From: a virus
IMG/VR virus record: IMGVR_UViG_3300046167_000066
Location: 1-34,182 of that record
DNA length: 34,182 nt
Strand: one strand, 5' to 3'
Shown here in pieces: positions 7,818 through 16,714 of the stretch. Position 1 is the stretch's first letter, and every line of letters starts with the position of its first letter. The notes below the pieces were generated by a model. It saw nothing but the letters and a program-made list of their open reading frames with translations. It searched no databases and was not told the origin of the DNA. Position numbers and translations under genes: made by a program.

Positions 7818-8360
7818 ATGGCTTGTACATTAACAACAGGAAGAAACATACCTTGTAAATCTTCTGTCGGTGGACTTAAAACAGTTTACTTTTCAGATTA
7901 TGGTCTTACTGTTACTGATAATAGCACAGATGCAGAAAAAGTAGATATAGGAGGAACTCCTGACTTTTTTCAATACGACCTTAAAGGTAGTTCATCTATG
8001 GAGACAGCAGTAAACAGCTCAAGAGAAAATGGTACTACTTTCTTTGAATCAACTTTAAATATTTCGTTACAATTATTAGATAGTAAAACACAAGAAGAAT
8101 TAAAGATTATAGCTTTAGGACGTCCACAAATCGTAATAGAAGACTATAATGGTAATTTCTTTTTAATGGGTAGAGAACACGGATGTGAAGTATCTGGTGG
8201 CTCATTCACAACAGGTGCAGCTATGGGAGATGCTTCGTCATTCTCTTTAACATTAACAGCTCAAGAAGTATCAGCTCCTGCATTCCTTGCAGATTCAACT
8301 GATGTAACTGATAATGTAAATGCAGCTAAGATTTCACCTGCTACTCCTAATAATGGATAA
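7818..8360 (+). CDS. Probable major tail (tube) protein, copy 2
   Basis: Encodes the same 180 residues as 4029-4571. In this copy the upstream context is the junction rather than an intact capsid gene. It would therefore depend on read-through from the portal/connector transcript that starts at element C. A second dose of a major virion protein could alter tail stoichiometry if the duplication is real. Confidence 0.6.
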   Translation: MACTLTTGRNIPCKSSVGGLKTVYFSDYGLTVTDNSTDAEKVDIGGTPDFFQYDLKGSSSMETAVNSSRENGTTFFESTLNISLQLLDSKTQEELKIIALGRPQIVIEDYNGNFFLMGREHGCEVSGGSFTTGAAMGDASSFSLTLTAQEVSAPAFLADSTDVTDNVNAAKISPATPNNG

Positions 8361-8382
8361 TAAATTATTAAGTTAGAAAATT

Positions 8383-8410
8383 AAGGGGACTATATGTCCT
8401 CTTTTTTTTT
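8383..8410 (+). terminator. Rho-independent terminator, copy 2
   Basis: Identical to 4594-4621: AGGGGAC / GTCCTCT stem followed by a T-run. Confidence 0.8.
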
Positions 8411-8420
8411 GCATTTAACA

Positions 8421-8451
8421 CAAAATATAGTTTTTTTTTCGATATATAAGT
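8421..8451 (+). promoter_or_regulatory. Late promoter-like element C (copy 2)
   Basis: Duplicate of 4632-4662, with CGATATATA from 8440 and ATG at 8452. The duplicated segment therefore carries its own promoter, so the second portal operon and the full-length fibre can be expressed. Confidence 0.65.
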
Positions 8452-8832
8452 ATGAAGAAACTTACTACAAGTGCATCATCTCAAACTATAAAGATTATAC
8501 CAAGAAGTTATGTTACTTCTTCTACTACTTTAAAAGTAAGAGACGATTCATTAAATGAAGAATTTAGCTTTACAGTAACTCCATCTGTTGATGGTAATTA
8601 TCTAAGTATTTCTAATGAATATACATCTTCAGGAAATTCAATATTAAAAGAGGGTAGAACTTATGACATAGAGTTATTAGATACATCTTCTAATATAATA
8701 TACAAAGACAAAGTATTTTGTACTGACCAAACTGTAGATCAATCAAGTAATGACTATTATTCAATTAATGATGGTCAATATACATTTGATACTACAGCAG
8801 GTTCTCACGATAACGATTACATAATAATATGA
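8452..8832 (+). CDS. Unknown beta-rich structural protein, copy 2
   Basis: The same 126 residues as 4663-5043, with the same ATGA overlap with the portal gene and the same promoter-like element. No family recognised. Confidence 0.7.
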   Translation: MKKLTTSASSQTIKIIPRSYVTSSTTLKVRDDSLNEEFSFTVTPSVDGNYLSISNEYTSSGNSILKEGRTYDIELLDTSSNIIYKDKVFCTDQTVDQSSNDYYSINDGQYTFDTTAGSHDNDYIII

Positions 8833-10583
8833 ACGATTTAAGAATAGTAAATTTAAGCACTTACACAAGTCCTAAAATAAAAGAAGTTAGTAATAGAGAT
8901 TGGATTTCTTATGGAGAGGACAACAACTACTTTCAATATCTTATAGACAGATATAATGGAAGTCCAACTAACAATGCCATAATAAATGCTGTATCTTCTA
9001 TGATATATGGTAAAGGATTAGATGCTACTAATTCCAATAAAAAACCAGATCAATATGCACAAATGATTTCATTATTTGATAATGATAGTGTAAGAAGATT
9101 AGCATACGACTTAAAATTAATGGGACAATGTGCAATACAGGTAATTTATTCTAAAGACAGAACTAAGATTGCTCAGATAGAGCATATGCCTGTAGAAACA
9201 CTTAGAGCAGAGAAGTGTAATGAGAAAGGAGATATTGAAGCATATTACTATTGGAAAGATTGGGAAAAGATTAGACCATCAGACAAGCCTTTAAGAATAC
9301 CTGCATTTGGTACAAGCAAAGAAGCTATAGAAATACTTTATGTAAAACCATACAGATCAGGATATTATTATTATAGTCCTGTAGATTATCAAGGTGGTTT
9401 ACAATATGCAGAGCTTGAAGAAGAAGTATCTAACTTTCACTTAAACAACATTCTTAATGGTATGAGTCCTTCTATGTTAATTAACTTTAACAACGGTACT
9501 CCTAATGCAGAGGAAAGAAGACTTATAGAGCAAAGAATATACAACAAATTTAGTGGGTCAAGTAATGCAGGTAAGTTCATATTAGCTTTTAATGATAATG
9601 CAGAGAGTGCTGCAAGTATAGAACCTGTTCAACTTAGTGATGCACATAATCAGTATCAATTCTTGTCTGAAGAATCTACTAAAAAGATAATGGTAGCTCA
9701 TAGGGTCGTTTCTCCGATGCTTTTAGGCATAAAAGATAACTCAGGGTTAGGTAACAATGCAGATGAGCTTAAAACAGCTTCTACGCTTATGGACAATACT
9801 GTTATCAGACCTTTTCAACATCTTTTAATAGATGCCTTTGACCAAATCTTAGCTTATAATGGTATTTCACTTAAATTATACTTTAAGACTTTACAACCTT
9901 TAGAATTTACTGAATTAGATAATGTAGAGGATGAGGAAACTAAAGAAGAAGAAACTGGAGTTAAATTATCTAAAGAAGACCTAACTGATGAGGAGTTTGA
10001 TATTATTCTTGATGAACTTAGAGGTGAGACAATGTCTAATAGATGGGAAGAAGTAGATGCAAGAGAATATAAAGACGACAATGAAAGTGAAGAAGAATGG
10101 GCAAGTAGATTAATACAATCTAAGAAAGAAAATTTAGAAAAGAAAAGTATCGATTCTAAGAAATCAGGCTTTAGCTACTTAGACAAGTCTTTATATAAAG
10201 TGAGATATAAATACAATGAGAAATATTCTTCTGGTAAATCAAGACAATTCTGTAGAATTATGATGAATAGAAGTAGACGTAAAGTAGTTTATAGAATAGA
10301 AGATATTGATAAGGCTAGTAGAGCAGGAGTAAATAAGTCATTTGGACATAAAGGAAAATCTTATGATTTATTCAAATATAAAGGAGGGGTTAATTGTGGT
10401 CACTATTGGAGTGAAGTGTTGTATAGGTTAAAATCTAAGACAATGAAAAAATCAATACAAAACTATGATGAGGTAGATAATATTCCTAAATCATATCAAC
10501 CAACTCCTGCAGGACATAAAAAGGCAAAGATAGCTCCAAAAGATATGCCTAATGAAGGACATCACCCAAGTTATAATAAATAA
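8829..10583 (+). CDS. Portal protein with C-terminal extra domain, copy 2
   Basis: Encodes a protein identical to 5040-6794. Two nucleotides differ: Pro150 is CCA here and CCT in copy 1 (9278), and Ile346 is ATT here and ATC in copy 1 (9866). This copy lies directly upstream of the intact connector and full-length fibre, so it has the ancestral downstream context. Domains are as described for copy 1. Confidence 0.8.
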   Translation: MNDLRIVNLSTYTSPKIKEVSNRDWISYGEDNNYFQYLIDRYNGSPTNNAIINAVSSMIYGKGLDATNSNKKPDQYAQMISLFDNDSVRRLAYDLKLMGQCAIQVIYSKDRTKIAQIEHMPVETLRAEKCNEKGDIEAYYYWKDWEKIRPSDKPLRIPAFGTSKEAIEILYVKPYRSGYYYYSPVDYQGGLQYAELEEEVSNFHLNNILNGMSPSMLINFNNGTPNAEERRLIEQRIYNKFSGSSNAGKFILAFNDNAESAASIEPVQLSDAHNQYQFLSEESTKKIMVAHRVVSPMLLGIKDNSGLGNNADELKTASTLMDNTVIRPFQHLLIDAFDQILAYNGISLKLYFKTLQPLEFTELDNVEDEETKEEETGVKLSKEDLTDEEFDIILDELRGETMSNRWEEVDAREYKDDNESEEEWASRLIQSKKENLEKKSIDSKKSGFSYLDKSLYKVRYKYNEKYSSGKSRQFCRIMMNRSRRKVVYRIEDIDKASRAGVNKSFGHKGKSYDLFKYKGGVNCGHYWSEVLYRLKSKTMKKSIQNYDEVDNIPKSYQPTPAGHKKAKIAPKDMPNEGHHPSYNK

Positions 10584-10586
10584 GAT

Positions 10587-11087
10587 ATGGCAACAGCATT
10601 ATTCATAAAACCAATAGACATTAAAAGAAATACCATAATAGATGGTAATGTCGATGTAGATAAATTTATTCAGTTTATTAAAATAGCTCAACAGATTCAC
10701 GTTAGGAATTATCTTGGAAGTGATTTATATAATAAGATCAGTAGTGATATTATAGCAGATACTTTAACAGGTGACTATCTAAGTTTAGTAAATACTTATA
10801 TCCAACCTATGCTTATTCATTTTGCTATGGTAGATTATTTACCATTTGCAGCTTACCAGGTTAAGAATGGAGGAGTATTTAAACACTCATCTGAAAATAG
10901 TGAGACAGTATCTAAAAATGAAGTAGATTATTTAGTAAATAAAGAAAGAGAGTTTGCAGAATACTATACAAGAAGATTTATAGATTATATGGCTAACAAT
11001 CAAAACTTATTTCCTGAATATACAAGTAATACAAATGAGGACATAAATCCTGATAAAGATGCAACATTTAACGGATGGGTATTATAA
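10587..11087 (+). CDS. Head-tail connector-like protein (DUF6712 type), copy 2
   Basis: The same 166 residues as 6798-7298, three bases after the second portal gene and followed by the intact fibre gene. Confidence 0.6.
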   Translation: MATALFIKPIDIKRNTIIDGNVDVDKFIQFIKIAQQIHVRNYLGSDLYNKISSDIIADTLTGDYLSLVNTYIQPMLIHFAMVDYLPFAAYQVKNGGVFKHSSENSETVSKNEVDYLVNKEREFAEYYTRRFIDYMANNQNLFPEYTSNTNEDINPDKDATFNGWVL

Positions 11088-11191
11088 AAAAGATTTACAA
11101 ACCTAAAGAGGGGAACGTAAAAAAATTATTAACTTATTTAAAAAGCAATAATGGCTACATTAACAAGCACGAAAATAAAAAATACTTATGA
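11075..11191 (+). CDS. Possible small basic protein bridging connector and fibre, copy 2
   Basis: Duplicate of 7286-7402: 38 residues overlapping the end of the connector gene and the first 41 nt of the fibre gene. Weak call; no family. Confidence 0.3.
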   Translation: MGIIKKIYKPKEGNVKKLLTYLKSNNGYINKHENKKYL

Positions 11192-14100
11192 TGCGTTATT
11201 AAAGTCAATAGACAATGATGCAATAGGAACAACAGCAAAACAGATCACAGACGGACTTGGAAACCTTACTCCATTATATATATCAACAACACAAATAGGA
11301 ATAGGAGTAACACCTGAATCAGGATTAAACCTTCACGTTTATGGAGATGCTAAAATAGGTAGCAATCTAACAGTTATTGGAAACTTAGTAGTTGAAGGAA
11401 GCACTACAACAGTAGGAACAGATACATTAACAGTAAAAGACCCTTTAATTGTACTGGCAAACAATAACACCTCTACAGATGCAGTTGACATAGGTTTTTA
11501 TGGCAAATATACTCCTTCAGGTACCACACTATACTCAGGACTGTTTAGAGAAGCTCTAACAGGCAAATATAGGTTATTTAAGGATTTACAGGTTGAACCT
11601 ACTACAACAGTAAATACAAGTGGAACTGGGTATGCTCAAGCTACTTTAATTGCTGCCTTAGAAGGTAATGTAACAGGTAATGTTACAGGTAATCTGACGG
11701 GTAATGTTACAGGAGGAACAATATCAGGTACTACAGGAACATTTAGTGGTAATGTAGATATTGACGGAACATTAGATGTAGATGATGTAATAAGTGTTGA
11801 AGGTTCTGCTTTTGGTAGAATAGAAATAGGTGGAGCTTCAGGTGGTTATATAGATTTAAAAGCACCTAACTCTGATGATTACGATTTTAGAATAATTACA
11901 AGTTCTGGTGGTAATGAAATAACTACAGCTACAGGTGACTTAATATTTAATACAGCAGAAACATTAGCGTTAACGATAGACACTTCACAAGATGCCACAT
12001 TTGAAGGAAATATAATACTTTCAGGAACAGTCGATGGTAGAGATGTTTCAGTAGATGGGACAAAATTAGATGGTATTGAAGCAGGAGCAGATGTAACAGA
12101 TGCTGCTAATGTGTTGGCGGCAGGTGCAGTAATGACTACTGGTAATCAATCTATTAGTGGAGTAAAAACATTTAGCGACAACGTATCAATTGCTACAGAC
12201 AAAAAACTGTATTTTAACTCAACAGCAAATTTATCTTTATATCATAATAACAGTACAAATGGTTCGATTATAGAAAACAGTCAAGGTGACTTGACTATTC
12301 AAGGAATTGGTTCATCTGATGATGTAAACATAAAGTCAGCAGACGATGTTAAGATTTTTGTTAATGGAACTGACCAAGCAATAGATGCAAATGCTTCTGG
12401 TGGTGTTGAATTATATTACAACAATAGTAAAAAGTTTGAAACTACAAGTACAGGAGTTACAGTTACAGGGAATATAAATCTAGGAGACAATAATAAAATA
12501 CTATTTGGTGATGGTGGAGATATAGAAATGTTTTATAATGGAAGCACTTTTGTAATTGACGATACAGTAGAGGCTTTAAATGGTATAGACATTGACACAA
12601 ACTTAGTAAGATTTAGAGGTACTGACCTATATACTGAGCTTAATAATGGTCAACATACATTTTGGATTAATGGAACTCAAAGATTTCAAATAAATAGTAC
12701 AGAAGTAGATGTTTCTCACAATTTAAGTGTAACAAATGATTTAATAGTAGACACAGATACTTTGTTTGTAGATACTTCAGAAGATTCTGTTGGTATTGGT
12801 TTGACTAATCCTAGTGACTATTCTGCTGATGAATTAGTTATAAGTGTGCCTGATGATAGTGGAATGACTTTAGTTAGTGGAACTACAGATACAGCTTATA
12901 TAAGATTTGCAGATGGTACTGCGGCAGCAGACCAAGCAAACTTTATTTCACACGACCATAATACAAACACTTTAACTGTTTTTTCACAAGCTAAAGTTTC
13001 TATAGGAATATTAGAAGCTGAAGTTGCATACTTTACAGATACTGCTTTTTATGTAGATAAATCTACAACTATTGATGATACTTTGACTGTTAATGGTAAC
13101 TCAACTTTTGCAGGAGAAACATATTTTAACAAAGGAGTTAGATTTTATAGGTACACAGACCAAGCTAACTTTTGGTCAGTATATACTAATACAGACGATT
13201 CATTAAGATTTAATTATAATGGTGCGGGTAATGATGAAATAACAATAGACACATCAGGAAACTCAACTTTTGCAGGTACAATAGTTAGTGACAATATAAC
13301 AGTTGGTTTATCAGATGGTAATGATAGCTCAATATCTTTAACTGCAAATACGGGTAATTGGAAATTTACTAACGTACAATCAAATAGAAATTTAGAAATA
13401 TCTGATACAGACGGTACAGGAACAGTTATGACTATTGATACTTCTGGAAACGTAGGAATAGGGAATACAAATCCTTCTGCTTTTGGAAAATTTGTTGTTC
13501 AAGGTACAGGTAATTTATTAAACTTAAATGCAACGAGTGGTAAAGTATATCAAGCATTTTATGAAAATGGTGTAGGTAGATTTTATTTAAACACTTTAAA
13601 TGGTTCTGATGGTTTAGCTTTTACAGATGCTGATGGTGCAACAGAAAGAATGCGTATAGATAGTTCAGGAAACGTCTCTATTGGTCAGGATGTAGGAGGA
13701 AGTGCTTTTAATGGAGCAAGTGTTTTACAATTATCTCCTTATACTTCTGGGCAACCTGTTTATATAGGACTAAAATCTGATACCTCTAATAACTGTGGTA
13801 TTTTAATGGGAGATAGTGATGATAGTTATGTAGGTGGAATAATTTATAATAACCCAAATAATTATCTTGTTATAAATACTAATAACGCAGAAAGAATGCG
13901 TATAGACAGTTCTGGGGATGTATCTATTAAAACTGGATATTTATCTATAGATTCAGTAGCGAATAATTCTGCATCAGTAGCAGGTCAATATAGATTAGCA
14001 TTAGGTCACGATGCAAGTACAGATGCTTCTTGGATTCAAAGTAATGGTGTAAGTGGAACACAAAGAAAATTATTATTAAATCCTTTAGGAGGAAACGTAG

Positions 14101-15686
14101 GAATTGGAACTGATTCCCCTGATTATAAACTTCATATAAAAGAAACTACTACTGCAGCTAAAATGTACATAAATGGAGAAAATGGTACAGTAACATCTTC
14201 TTTATTAATAGGTAGAGATGCTCGTAATTGGGAAATTAAAACAGATACTGCAGTTAATATATATAGATATTCACTTTCTTATATTGGAACTGATTCTCCA
14301 GTACCAAATATATTTACTGCTTTAGCTTCTGGAAAAGTAGGAATTGGAACTGATTCACCTGCTGAAAAATTACATATTAGGGATGATAGCACAGACGCTG
14401 ATGTTTATATAAAAATAGCTAATGATTCTAGAGACTGGTTTATGGGTGTTGAAGGTTCAAATTCAGATATATTATCTTTCAAAACTCACGATGCTTCAAA
14501 TCTTTTAAATATAACATCTGGTGGAGAAATAGGCATTGGAACCACATTTGTATCTGCAAAAGTTCAAATCCATAGCACTAATGCAGGACAACCAACAATA
14601 CCCTTATTTATAGTCAATAAAAGTACAACTCTAAATACAGAAGCAAGGTTAGGTTTTGCTGCACATACAAACGATGATGTAGGTACAAATAGGTATTCAT
14701 ATATAAGTACAATAAATACAAGTGGTTCAAATGGTCAGGATATGATATTTGCCACTAATGCAACAGGTGCATCAGCAAGTGAAAGAATGCGTATAACATC
14801 TGGGGGGTTAAGTAGATTTAAATCACAAGCAGGTTCTTATGGTTATGGCTCAGGCTATAATTTTCACGAATTTAATAACGACTTTGGTAATCAACCAATA
14901 GCTATGTTTTGGCAAGCATCTGGAAGTGGCTCACATTATGGTATTAACGTACATAATAATGATGATGAAAACGATACTACTTCTCGTTTCTTTATGGGAA
15001 AAGGTGGAGGTACCGAAAGAATAAAAATATATTCAAATGGAAATATTGAAAACACTAACAATAGTTATGGACAATTATCTGATATTAAATTAAAGGAAAA
15101 CGTAACAGATGCTACTTCTAAGCTAGAAGATTTAATGAAAGTTCAAATTAAAAACTTTAATTATATAGGACAAGAACAAAAACAAATTGGTGTTATTGCT
15201 CAAGAGTTAGAACAAATATTTCCAAATTTAATATATGAAACTCCAAAAACAAAACGTGAAGAAGTAAACAAAACGGATAATGAAGGTAATATAATTTATC
15301 AAACAGAACAAAGATTAATTAATGAAGCTGTTGAAGGACAAGAGGCTATTGAGTGGAATGAAAAACCAACACAAGATAATACAAAAATTCAGATTCAAAC
15401 TTGGTTAGATAATAATAATATAGAGTGGCAAAGTGCAGATACGAAACAAGAATTACTTGATAGAATACCTGAATATCAACAAGAAGCAGTTGAAGCAAAG
15501 GAAGCAATATATGAAACAATAGAAACAGATGAACCTGTAAAAGAAAATGTAGAGTTAGCAACAGGAGAAGTTATAAAAGGAGTAAAATATTCTGTATTTG
15601 TTCCTATGTTAATTAAAGGAATGCAAGAACAACAACAACTAATCAATGATTTAAAAAGTAGAATAGAAACACTTGAGAATAATTAA
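11151..15686 (+). CDS. Long tail fibre / tailspike with S74 intramolecular chaperone
   Basis: A 1511-residue adhesin. The N-terminus (residues about 1-150) has the NLTVIGNLVVEGSTTTVG and IGFYGKY motifs seen at the virion end of marine phage fibres. A long trimeric shaft of beta repeats follows, including repeated GxVGIGTDSP and ERMRIDSSGxVSI modules (about 770-1230). At the C-terminus a peptidase S74 chaperone domain starts near residue 1305: QLSDIKLKENV, then NFNYIGQEQKQIGVIAQELE. Ser1310-Asp1311 is the expected self-cleavage site by analogy with endosialidase. A helix-loop-helix insert at 1413-1439 (WLDNNNIEW, TKQELLDRI) resembles HeH/SAP domains. The extreme end is a short coiled coil. This is the only full-length copy; its first 70 codons are duplicated at 7362. 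Confidence 0.85.
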   Translation: MATLTSTKIKNTYDALLKSIDNDAIGTTAKQITDGLGNLTPLYISTTQIGIGVTPESGLNLHVYGDAKIGSNLTVIGNLVVEGSTTTVGTDTLTVKDPLIVLANNNTSTDAVDIGFYGKYTPSGTTLYSGLFREALTGKYRLFKDLQVEPTTTVNTSGTGYAQATLIAALEGNVTGNVTGNLTGNVTGGTISGTTGTFSGNVDIDGTLDVDDVISVEGSAFGRIEIGGASGGYIDLKAPNSDDYDFRIITSSGGNEITTATGDLIFNTAETLALTIDTSQDATFEGNIILSGTVDGRDVSVDGTKLDGIEAGADVTDAANVLAAGAVMTTGNQSISGVKTFSDNVSIATDKKLYFNSTANLSLYHNNSTNGSIIENSQGDLTIQGIGSSDDVNIKSADDVKIFVNGTDQAIDANASGGVELYYNNSKKFETTSTGVTVTGNINLGDNNKILFGDGGDIEMFYNGSTFVIDDTVEALNGIDIDTNLVRFRGTDLYTELNNGQHTFWINGTQRFQINSTEVDVSHNLSVTNDLIVDTDTLFVDTSEDSVGIGLTNPSDYSADELVISVPDDSGMTLVSGTTDTAYIRFADGTAAADQANFISHDHNTNTLTVFSQAKVSIGILEAEVAYFTDTAFYVDKSTTIDDTLTVNGNSTFAGETYFNKGVRFYRYTDQANFWSVYTNTDDSLRFNYNGAGNDEITIDTSGNSTFAGTIVSDNITVGLSDGNDSSISLTANTGNWKFTNVQSNRNLEISDTDGTGTVMTIDTSGNVGIGNTNPSAFGKFVVQGTGNLLNLNATSGKVYQAFYENGVGRFYLNTLNGSDGLAFTDADGATERMRIDSSGNVSIGQDVGGSAFNGASVLQLSPYTSGQPVYIGLKSDTSNNCGILMGDSDDSYVGGIIYNNPNNYLVINTNNAERMRIDSSGDVSIKTGYLSIDSVANNSASVAGQYRLALGHDASTDASWIQSNGVSGTQRKLLLNPLGGNVGIGTDSPDYKLHIKETTTAAKMYINGENGTVTSSLLIGRDARNWEIKTDTAVNIYRYSLSYIGTDSPVPNIFTALASGKVGIGTDSPAEKLHIRDDSTDADVYIKIANDSRDWFMGVEGSNSDILSFKTHDASNLLNITSGGEIGIGTTFVSAKVQIHSTNAGQPTIPLFIVNKSTTLNTEARLGFAAHTNDDVGTNRYSYISTINTSGSNGQDMIFATNATGASASERMRITSGGLSRFKSQAGSYGYGSGYNFHEFNNDFGNQPIAMFWQASGSGSHYGINVHNNDDENDTTSRFFMGKGGGTERIKIYSNGNIENTNNSYGQLSDIKLKENVTDATSKLEDLMKVQIKNFNYIGQEQKQIGVIAQELEQIFPNLIYETPKTKREEVNKTDNEGNIIYQTEQRLINEAVEGQEAIEWNEKPTQDNTKIQIQTWLDNNNIEWQSADTKQELLDRIPEYQQEAVEAKEAIYETIETDEPVKENVELATGEVIKGVKYSVFVPMLIKGMQEQQQLINDLKSRIETLENN

Positions 15687-15694
15687 TATATTTG
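15687..15694 (+). promoter_or_regulatory. Possible Bacteroidota -7 promoter element
   Basis: TATATTTG fits the Bacteroidota -7 consensus TAnnTTTG immediately after the fibre stop and 25 nt before the next ATG. No TTG is seen at the usual -33 spacing, so it is a weak candidate for a promoter of the lysis cassette. Confidence 0.35.
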
Positions 15695-15718
15695 TAATAT
15701 AACTATAAATTTAATAAA

Positions 15719-15955
15719 ATGTCAAAAATTAGTAAAGAAGAATTAGAATCATTATTAGAATCAGAAAAGAAAGTTTCTGCTATTAAGCACGACTTAGGTA
15801 CACTAGATGAGCAAAAGCATAATCTATTACACGCTTTAAGTCAAGTTAGAGAAGAATCTAACAAAGTAAAGAAAGAACTAGAAGACAAGTATGGTAAAAT
15901 AAATATCAACTTGCAAGATGGTTCTTACGAGGAAATGAAAGAAGATAAAGAATAA
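15719..15955 (+). CDS. Small coiled-coil protein, 78 aa
   Basis: A charged helical protein (ISKEELESLLESEKKVSAIKHDLGTLDEQKHNLLHAL...) with heptad pattern through most of its length and no signal peptide or membrane segment. It follows the fibre gene and begins the run of lysis genes. No family is recognised. It could be a fibre-assembly cofactor or a lysis accessory. Ends 4 nt before the next small ORF. Confidence 0.6.
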   Translation: MSKISKEELESLLESEKKVSAIKHDLGTLDEQKHNLLHALSQVREESNKVKKELEDKYGKININLQDGSYEEMKEDKE

Positions 15956-15959
15956 CGCT

Positions 15960-16100
15960 ATGGATTTTGCAGATATGAAGATATACCTTATAAACTCAAT
16001 GGCTTTTCTAGTATCATTAACTGAGGTTGAGGTATGGTTAAAAATTATACTTCTAATCTGCACGATAGTATATACTATTCAAAAAACTAAAAAACTATGA
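15960..16100 (+). CDS. Small membrane protein, 46 aa
   Basis: The ORF encodes MDFADMKIYL... with a hydrophobic stretch at about residues 8-20 and a clear transmembrane segment at about 26-41, ending in a basic QKTKKL tail. Its stop overlaps the next ATG (ATGA). Size, topology and location upstream of an M15 endolysin suggest a holin or antiholin-like role, by position only. Confidence 0.5.
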   Translation: MDFADMKIYLINSMAFLVSLTEVEVWLKIILLICTIVYTIQKTKKL

Positions 16101-16375
16101 GTGAATTAAGCGAAGACAGTAAATTTGAAATTAGTATAAAGACACTTATTGCTATAGGGGTGGGGTTATCTACCCTTATAGGAATGTGGTTTGCCTTACA
16201 AGCAGACATAGAAGAAGCTAAGAAGCTACCTGAACCTGAGATTTCAAGAACAGAGTATGATTTAAAAGACAAGCTCGTAAGAGAGACAATAATGAATACT
16301 GGTAAAAAAGTAGAAGAAAACTCAGATGCGTTAAAGAAAATAGACGATAAGTTATTTGAAATAATTAGTAAATGA
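16097..16375 (+). CDS. Membrane-anchored coiled-coil protein (lysis cassette)
   Basis: A 92-residue protein with one transmembrane segment (about 15-32, TLIAIGVGLSTLIGMWFAL) and a charged, helical C-terminal half ending NSDALKKIDDKLFEIISK. It overlaps both neighbours by 4 nt. This topology resembles small phage holins of the one-TM type or Rz-like inner-membrane spanins. A lipoprotein two genes downstream could be a partner, but a canonical Rz/Rz1 pair cannot be asserted. Confidence 0.5.
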   Translation: MSELSEDSKFEISIKTLIAIGVGLSTLIGMWFALQADIEEAKKLPEPEISRTEYDLKDKLVRETIMNTGKKVEENSDALKKIDDKLFEIISK

Positions 16376-16713
16376 AAAAATTAATATTATGTGTGATATG
16401 TGTATTGGTTGCGGGCTTTGTATATAGTCAAGACGTAACAGTTCTGCAAATAAATGCAGAATGGAATAAAAAGAATAATTACGATTTAAGTGATATTACA
16501 GGTGCTACTGTTAAGTTTAGTTACTTGAAAGACCAGCCTAGAGATGTTCAGAACTCTATTATGGCTGTACCTGTAATTGTTATTATGGATAAATCAGGTA
16601 GAGTTAGAATGCAATATGTAGCAGATATATCTTTGCAAATTAAAGCTACTAGATTAGAAATACAAAATACTATAAATAGAATTAATAAACCTAGAAGGGC
16701 AAGTACAAATTAA
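16372..16713 (+). CDS. Secreted thioredoxin-fold-like protein lacking CXXC
   Basis: A 113-residue protein with an N-terminal signal peptide (MKKLILCVICVLVAGFVYSQ, cleavage near residue 20). The mature part follows the thioredoxin pattern: a strand leading to NAEW, then NKKN where CGPC is expected (residues 32-35). AVPVIVIMDKSGRVRMQYVA follows, with Pro67 at the usual cis-proline position. Without the two cysteines it cannot do thiol-disulfide exchange. A periplasmic binding or scaffold role in lysis or exclusion is possible. Overlaps the upstream gene by 4 nt. The fold call is by motif reading. Confidence 0.55.
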   Translation: MKKLILCVICVLVAGFVYSQDVTVLQINAEWNKKNNYDLSDITGATVKFSYLKDQPRDVQNSIMAVPVIVIMDKSGRVRMQYVADISLQIKATRLEIQNTINRINKPRRASTN

Positions 16714-16714
16714 A

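Larger units (their letters stand above)
7572..11360 (+). repeat. Tandem duplication, unit 2 (3,789-bp period)
   Basis: Second copy of 3783-7571. It starts with the 3' end of the capsid gene and ends 70 codons into the intact fibre gene. All four complete genes inside encode proteins identical to unit 1. The two noticed differences (9278 and 9866) are third-codon synonymous changes in the portal gene. Confidence 0.95.

Noticed and set aside
4029-8832. Two paralogous sets of structural genes maintained for different roles
   Set aside because: Proteins are identical and flanking fragments show a simple recent tandem duplication; there is no divergence to suggest separate functions.
11630-11740. 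Short repeats in the fibre gene as a CRISPR or recombination array
   Set aside because: The repeats (GGTAATGTTACAGGTAAT type) encode repeated Gly-Asn-Val-Thr shaft residues in frame and lack unique spacers.
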